Below the pieces are notes generated by a model. It was not told the origin of the DNA, searched no databases, and saw nothing but the letters and a program-made list of their open reading frames with translations. Of a stretch of 9,795 nucleotides of DNA, positions 5,910 to 9,795 are shown piece after piece. Made by a program: the position numbers and the translations under genes. The stretch is from Oscillospiraceae bacterium. GTDB taxonomy: Bacteria > Bacillota > Clostridia > Oscillospirales > Ruminococcaceae. The stretch covers positions 1 through 9,795 of the forward strand of contig JAGAEK010000173.1 of NCBI GenBank assembly GCA_017828835.1, read 5' to 3'. The stretch's first letter is position 1. Each line of letters starts with the position of its first letter.

Positions 5910-6587
5910 ATGAGCGTTAAAGGAAAACTTGCCGTTCTGGAAGGTCTTGACGGAAGCGGCAAAAGCACACAGACTCCGATTGTGTTGGAGATGCTGAAAA
6001 AACATGGCGCTGACGTAAAACAGCTGTCTTATCCGGACTATCAAAGTCCGTCGTCATCCCTTGTGAAAATGTATCTCAACGGTGAACTCGGCAAAGACGC
6101 CGACTCAATAAACGCCTACGCCGCCTCTTCGTTTTACGCGGTCGACAGATATGCAAGCTACATTATGAACTGGAAGAACGATTTTGAAAACGGCGGCAAT
6201 TTTCTTGCAACGCGCTATTCCACCTCAAACATAATATATCAAATGTCAAAACTTCCCAAAAACGAATGGGACGGATACATAAACTGGGTATGCGAATACG
6301 AATATTCGAAACTCGGACTGCCCGAACCGGAGAAGGTCGTATTGTTGAACGTGTCGCCTGAAGTTTCCTCAAAGCTCCTTATGTCGAGATACCGCGGAGA
6401 CTCTTCAAAAAAAGATATACACGAGGGCAATATAAGCTTTATGACTCGCTGCTTCGAATCGGCGTCCTACGCCTCGAAAAAACTCGGCTGGACCGTTATC
6501 GAATGCTGCAAAAACGATAAGATAAGAAGTATAACGGATATTTCAAACGATATTTTCGACGTTCTGAAGCCCGTTTACTGCAAATAA
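5910..6587 (+). CDS. Thymidylate kinase (dTMP kinase)-like protein
   Basis: The 225-residue product is a P-loop nucleoside-monophosphate kinase: LEGLDGSGKST with the Walker A residues at about 12-20, then YPDYQSPSS (41-49), AVDRYASYI (77-85) and ATRYSTSNIIYQ (100-111). A basic lid-like segment follows after VVLLNVSPEVS (MSRYRGDSSKKDIH). These match thymidylate kinases, which phosphorylate dTMP to dTDP with ATP. The DR of the usual DRY/DRH motif in the 100-111 block is TR (Thr101-Arg102), an acidic residue lost. This looks like the divergent clostridial thymidylate-kinase-like subfamily, so dTMP specificity is likely but not certain; another dNMP kinase role is possible. It lies 15 bases after thyX, and GGGAG precedes the ATG, a context strongly supporting dTMP as substrate. 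Confidence 0.82.
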   Translation: MSVKGKLAVLEGLDGSGKSTQTPIVLEMLKKHGADVKQLSYPDYQSPSSSLVKMYLNGELGKDADSINAYAASSFYAVDRYASYIMNWKNDFENGGNFLATRYSTSNIIYQMSKLPKNEWDGYINWVCEYEYSKLGLPEPEKVVLLNVSPEVSSKLLMSRYRGDSSKKDIHEGNISFMTRCFESASYASKKLGWTVIECCKNDKIRSITDISNDIFDVLKPVYCK

Positions 6588-6607
6588 AAATCACGGAGGA
6601 TATAATT

Positions 6608-7147
6608 ATGGTATATGTTTTTCTTGCAAACGGATTTGAAGAGATCGAAGCTTTGACGGTCGTCGACACTCTTCGCCGCGCATCGATAGACGTACTCACC
6701 GTCGGGATCGGAGAACTTACCGTCAGCGGCGCTCATAATATCGAAATCCAAGCCGATATTCCGGAAAGCGAAGCTTCTTTCCTCGATCTCGATATGATCG
6801 TCCTCCCCGGAGGTATGCCGGGAACGTTGAATCTGGAAAAATCTGCCACGGTCAACTCGTTTATAGATTATGCCGCCGAGCACGATCTTTGGATCGCCGC
6901 CATATGTGCCGCGCCGTCGATTTTAGGTAAAAAAGGATTGCTGAAAGGTCTCAGCGCTACCTGCTACCCCGGGTGCGAGTCTTTTCTCTACGGCGCAAAA
7001 TTAACCAACATGCCCGTCGTCAAAGACAAAAAGATCATAACCGCTAAAAGTATGGGTACTGCGCTTGATTTTTCTCTTGAATTGGTTTCCGTACTGAAAG
7101 GCAGATCTGTTGCGTCCGACGTAGAGGAGTCTTTATGCAGGAAATAA
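6608..7147 (+). CDS. DJ-1/PfpI (YajL-like) family protein
   Basis: The 179 residues cover the whole flavodoxin-like DJ-1 domain. The acidic helper residue is Glu14 in NGFEEIEALTVVD, matching DJ-1 Glu18. The nucleophile-elbow cysteine is Cys100 in AAICAAPSILGKKGLL, and LPGGMPG (66-72) and the ATCYPGCE segment (Tyr where human DJ-1 has His126, as in bacterial YajL) are present. Family members act as oxidative-stress chaperones, cysteine-based redox sensors or glyoxalase/deglycase-type enzymes; which applies is not readable from sequence. GGAGGA lies 7 bases before ATG. The 3' end overlaps the next gene by 13 bases, so the two are translationally linked. It sits between thymidylate and folate genes for no obvious metabolic reason. 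Confidence 0.9.
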   Translation: MVYVFLANGFEEIEALTVVDTLRRASIDVLTVGIGELTVSGAHNIEIQADIPESEASFLDLDMIVLPGGMPGTLNLEKSATVNSFIDYAAEHDLWIAAICAAPSILGKKGLLKGLSATCYPGCESFLYGAKLTNMPVVKDKKIITAKSMGTALDFSLELVSVLKGRSVASDVEESLCRK

Positions 7148-7734
7148 TCACCCAAAAGAAAGACTTGCGGCAAAAATATCTCAAAATAAGAAAAAATATT
7201 CCCGACACTCTGCGCTCTGAGAAAAATTTTGAAATTTTTAAGAAATTGCTTTCGGTTTCTGCATATAATAACTGCAGTTCATTATTGACATACGTTTCAT
7301 ATAAAGACGAGGCGGAGACCGAAAAAATCATACTGTCCGCGCTGGATGCCGGAAAAACCGTCGCAGTACCTCTTTCCGATCCCGTTTCCTGCAAAATGAC
7401 TTTTTATAAGATATCTTCACTCGGCGATCTGAAACCGGGATATATGGGAATTCCCGAACCCGACGCCGGTATCTGCGAACCTTTTCTGCCGGACAAGTCC
7501 TCCGTCTGTATCACTCCGGGAGTCGTATTCGATAAAAACGGGTTCCGTATCGGATACGGAAAAGGCTTTTACGACCGCTTCCTCGAAAATTTTTGCGGAA
7601 TATCGATAGGTCTTACTTTTTCGGAATGTTTATGCGACGTAATCCCAAATAATAATTATGACCGCAGCGTCGATATCGTCGTTACGGATAAATCGATCTT
7701 TACCCCCTCTATCAAACGGAAAGGCGTGTTTTGA
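7135..7734 (+). CDS. 5-formyltetrahydrofolate cyclo-ligase (methenyl-THF synthetase)
   Basis: The enzyme converts 5-formyl-tetrahydrofolate to 5,10-methenyl-tetrahydrofolate with ATP, recycling a storage or inhibitory folate. The 199-residue product has the family length and layout: an N-terminal KKDLRQKYL helix (8-16), the folate-site SYKDEAET (55-62), GYMGIPEP (102-109), and the nucleotide-binding TPGVVFDKNGFRIGYGKGFY with DRF after it (127-149). The usual HD of the C-terminal HDxxxD is YD in NNYDRSVD. GAGGAG lies inside the preceding DJ-1 gene, 5 bases before ATG, and the reading frames overlap by 13 bases. Together with ThyX, which consumes methylene-tetrahydrofolate, it supports a folate/thymidylate theme for this run. 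Confidence 0.93.
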   Translation: MQEIITQKKDLRQKYLKIRKNIPDTLRSEKNFEIFKKLLSVSAYNNCSSLLTYVSYKDEAETEKIILSALDAGKTVAVPLSDPVSCKMTFYKISSLGDLKPGYMGIPEPDAGICEPFLPDKSSVCITPGVVFDKNGFRIGYGKGFYDRFLENFCGISIGLTFSECLCDVIPNNNYDRSVDIVVTDKSIFTPSIKRKGVF

Positions 7735-8966
7735 TGAAAGATAATAAAAATAATGATCCCGGCTTTTTTCAACGCGTCAAAGAATTTTTCGTGAATTCCT
7801 TCAACTACCCGGACGAAGAAGCCGAAAATGAATTTGATTCGGAAAATATCGAACTGCTGCCGTCCTCAAGAAAAGCATATAAGCATCGCAAAGTATGGTT
7901 TCCGGTTTTAAAATCCATCGGCTGGGCGGCTTTAATCATTGCTATCGCGCTGTTTTTATCGATCTCCATACTCCAAGGTATCACCGATATTTTCGGGTTC
8001 GAAAAAGAATCGGAAGCCTTTGAAATAACTTTGACCGGAAACGAAAATTTGTCGGATATCCTCAAAATATTGAACGAACGTGATATCGTGACTCAGCCGG
8101 CCGCGTTCCAATTATATTCGACGGTCAAACATTGGAAAAAAAGCAGCTTCGAGGCAGGAACTTATACCATCAAATCAAATATGAGCTACGACGAGATCAT
8201 AAGCCTGTTCAAAATGGGTATGGAAAAAGACGATATCGTAACGGTCACTATTCCGGAGGGCCTCAGCGTATACGAGATCGCTGTTTTGCTTGAAGAAAAC
8301 GGCGTATGCTCCGCTGAAAAATTCATCTCCGCGCTTGAAACTTCCGAGTTCGGATATGAGTTTGTAGACCTTATCCCTCAAAGCGAACTTCGTTTCAGAA
8401 AATTCGAAGGATACCTTTTCCCCGATACTTATGAATTTTATATCGGTGAAAATCCCGTCTCCGTCGCCAAAAAATTCCTGCGTAATTTCAACACAAGAGT
8501 TACTTCCGCTTATTACGACAGATTCAAAGAACTCGATCTGTCGCTCGATGAAGTTATAACTCTCGCTTCGATAATTCAGAAAGAGGCCGGTAAACTCGAA
8601 CAGATGTACCGCGTGTCCTCTGTTTTCCATAACCGCCTGGAATCGAAAAATTATCCGCATCTTCAGTCGGATACTACGATAAATTATATCAACAACTATA
8701 TCAAACCGTTCCTTGCGTCCGATAATCAGAGTATGTACGACGCTTATAATACCGAGGTCTGCAAAGGTCTGCCTATCGGTCCCATATCAAATCCCGGACT
8801 CGACGCGATCAAGGCGGCGCTTTACCCCGCCAACACAAACTACTATTATTTCGTAAGCGACGTGAACGGCGAATATTACTACGCTAAAACGCTAAGCCAG
8901 CACGAAGCCAATATCAGTATGGTCAAAAAAATAAACGCTGCCGCAGCTTCAAAATCAGATAACTAA
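7734..8966 (+). CDS. mltG: Endolytic murein transglycosylase MltG
   Basis: MltG is a membrane-anchored lytic transglycosylase that cuts nascent glycan strands and so ends their elongation. The 410-residue product has a cytosolic N-terminus (about 1-53, acidic near 27-40), one transmembrane helix at about 54-83, an extracellular LysM-like segment (about 96-162, with FEAGTYTIKSNMSYDEI), then the YceG catalytic domain: VTIPEGLSVYEIA, EGYLFPDTYEFY (225-236), LASIIQKEAG with the catalytic Glu284, FHNRL and LQSDTTINY. GLPIGPISNPG and a YYYFVSDVNGEYYYA stretch follow. ATG 7734 shares its A with the TGA of the cyclo-ligase gene (TGATG), and GGAAAGG lies 9 bases upstream; the in-frame TTG 7731 is less likely. 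In Bacillus mltG is followed by U32 peptidase genes, as here. Confidence 0.96.
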   Translation: MKDNKNNDPGFFQRVKEFFVNSFNYPDEEAENEFDSENIELLPSSRKAYKHRKVWFPVLKSIGWAALIIAIALFLSISILQGITDIFGFEKESEAFEITLTGNENLSDILKILNERDIVTQPAAFQLYSTVKHWKKSSFEAGTYTIKSNMSYDEIISLFKMGMEKDDIVTVTIPEGLSVYEIAVLLEENGVCSAEKFISALETSEFGYEFVDLIPQSELRFRKFEGYLFPDTYEFYIGENPVSVAKKFLRNFNTRVTSAYYDRFKELDLSLDEVITLASIIQKEAGKLEQMYRVSSVFHNRLESKNYPHLQSDTTINYINNYIKPFLASDNQSMYDAYNTEVCKGLPIGPISNPGLDAIKAALYPANTNYYYFVSDVNGEYYYAKTLSQHEANISMVKKINAAAASKSDN

Positions 8967-8976
8967 AAAAACATAC

Positions 8977-8983
8977 CGGAGGT
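8977..8983 (+). promoter_or_regulatory. Ribosome binding site of the U32 peptidase gene, fixing a TTG start
   Basis: CCGGAGG ends 7 bases before TTG 8991. Bases 8973-8977 (ATACC) can pair with 8981-8985 (GGTAT), a 5-bp stem that would partly cover the site, but the stem is weak. The start TTG is the first codon of FKKPELLSPAGEP, the conserved N-terminus. Confidence 0.55.
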
Positions 8984-8990
8984 ATTGATT

Positions 8991-9795
8991 TTGTTCAAAA
9001 AGCCTGAATTGCTCTCACCCGCCGGTGAACCCGAATCGTTGCGAGGCGCTGTAAATTTCGGAGCGGACGCAGTATATCTTGCCGCAAAAAGCTTCGGTAT
9101 GCGCGCGTCTCCGGCAAACTTTTCATTTGAAGAATTAAAACAGGCGTCGGATTTTTGCCATAAACGGGGAGTAAAATTATACCTTACCTGCAACATAATA
9201 CCGCGCACGGAGGATATCGACGCTCTCCCCGACTTTTTTTCTGCGATAAAAGAATGTAATCTCGACGCTTTGATCATTGCCGACGTCGGAATACTCAACG
9301 CCGCCAAACGTGCCCTCCCCGATCTCGACATACATATCTCGACTCAAGCCGGTATCACGAATCATCTGTCGGCAAACGCCTTCTACGATCTCGGCGCTAA
9401 AAGAGTCGTTCTCGCCCGCGAACTTTCATTCGACGAAATCAAAATCATAAGAGAAAAATCATATCCCGACCTTGAAATCGAAACGTTTATACACGGCGCT
9501 ATGTGCGTATCTTTTTCCGGCAGATGTCTTTTATCTCAGTATTTAACCAATCGCGACCCGAATCGCGGTGCTTGCGCTCAGCCATGCCGCTGGAAATATT
9601 CGATCTCAGAGGAACACCGCCCCGGTCAGTATTATGATATTTCCGAAGAGGACGGCGGTACCTATATCCTGAATTCAAAAGACCTTTGTATGATACAGTA
9701 TATCGACAAACTCGTCGAAGCAGGTATCGACAGCTTTAAAATCGAAGGGCGCGCGAAATCTTCATATTATACCTCTGTCGTAACAAACGCTTACC
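8991..9795 (+). CDS. Peptidase U32-family protein, N-terminal 268 residues
   Basis: The gene runs off the window end with 268 codons visible of a family often 400 or more residues long. The N-terminus FKKPELLSPAGEPESLRGAV and GADAVYLA are typical of U32 proteins. The signature ETFIHGAMCVSFSGRCLLS (164-182) matches the U32 pattern completely. Cys172, Cys179, Cys195 (NRGACAQPC) and Cys233 (SKDLC) match in spacing the four Fe-S ligands of UbiU-type members. Despite the peptidase name, characterised relatives mostly act in tRNA or rRNA hydroxylation (TrhP, RlhA) or ubiquinone hydroxylation (UbiU/V), so an RNA-modifying role is the better guess than collagenase. It follows mltG after 24 bases, an order known from Bacillus. 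TTG start with a good ribosome site. Confidence 0.93.
   Translation, partial: MFKKPELLSPAGEPESLRGAVNFGADAVYLAAKSFGMRASPANFSFEELKQASDFCHKRGVKLYLTCNIIPRTEDIDALPDFFSAIKECNLDALIIADVGILNAAKRALPDLDIHISTQAGITNHLSANAFYDLGAKRVVLARELSFDEIKIIREKSYPDLEIETFIHGAMCVSFSGRCLLSQYLTNRDPNRGACAQPCRWKYSISEEHRPGQYYDISEEDGGTYILNSKDLCMIQYIDKLVEAGIDSFKIEGRAKSSYYTSVVTNAY

Overview
The window reads as an ordinary stretch of chromosome from a low-to-mid GC Gram-positive bacterium, most likely an anaerobic or gut-type clostridium. The evidence is a clostridial-style Rex redox repressor, a Rex-linked isocitrate dehydrogenase, a WalJ/RlmH pair, flavin-dependent ThyX, an MltG to U32-peptidase order known from Firmicutes, strong GGAGG ribosome sites and several TTG starts. 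The exact species cannot be read from the sequence. No rRNA, tRNA, CRISPR array, insertion sequence or phage gene was seen.

Layout. Bases 1-1226 carry the 3' part of an isocitrate/isopropylmalate-type dehydrogenase gene followed closely by rex. Both end at a strong hairpin terminator that also serves the convergent gene beyond it. Bases 1267-1842 (minus strand) encode a small exported glucosaminidase-like protein, the only gene on that strand. A very AT-rich divergent intergenic region (1843-2014) holds several perfect TATAAT boxes. Bases 2015-3301 encode MurA (TTG start), followed by a hairpin. Bases 3370-5042 carry walJ, rlmH and a small protein of unknown family whose start has no recognisable ribosome site.

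Bases 5136 to the window end form a tight run of six genes with gaps of 24 bases or less, or short overlaps: thyX, a thymidylate-kinase-like gene, a DJ-1/PfpI gene, a 5-formyltetrahydrofolate cyclo-ligase, mltG and the start of a U32 peptidase-family gene (cut by the window end).

How they fit. ThyX makes dTMP from dUMP using methylene-tetrahydrofolate, the next gene probably phosphorylates dTMP to dTDP, and the cyclo-ligase returns 5-formyl-tetrahydrofolate to the active folate pool, so half of the long run serves thymidylate and one-carbon metabolism. MurA (first committed step of peptidoglycan precursor synthesis), MltG (ends glycan strands at the membrane), WalJ and the exported glucosaminidase-like protein touch the cell wall. 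Rex next to a TCA-type dehydrogenase fits NADH/NAD sensing. I do not see a clear novel multi-gene system. The items most worth a second look are the unknown gene at 4668-5042, the unusual active-site surroundings of the glucosaminidase-like protein and the altered DR motif in the thymidylate kinase.
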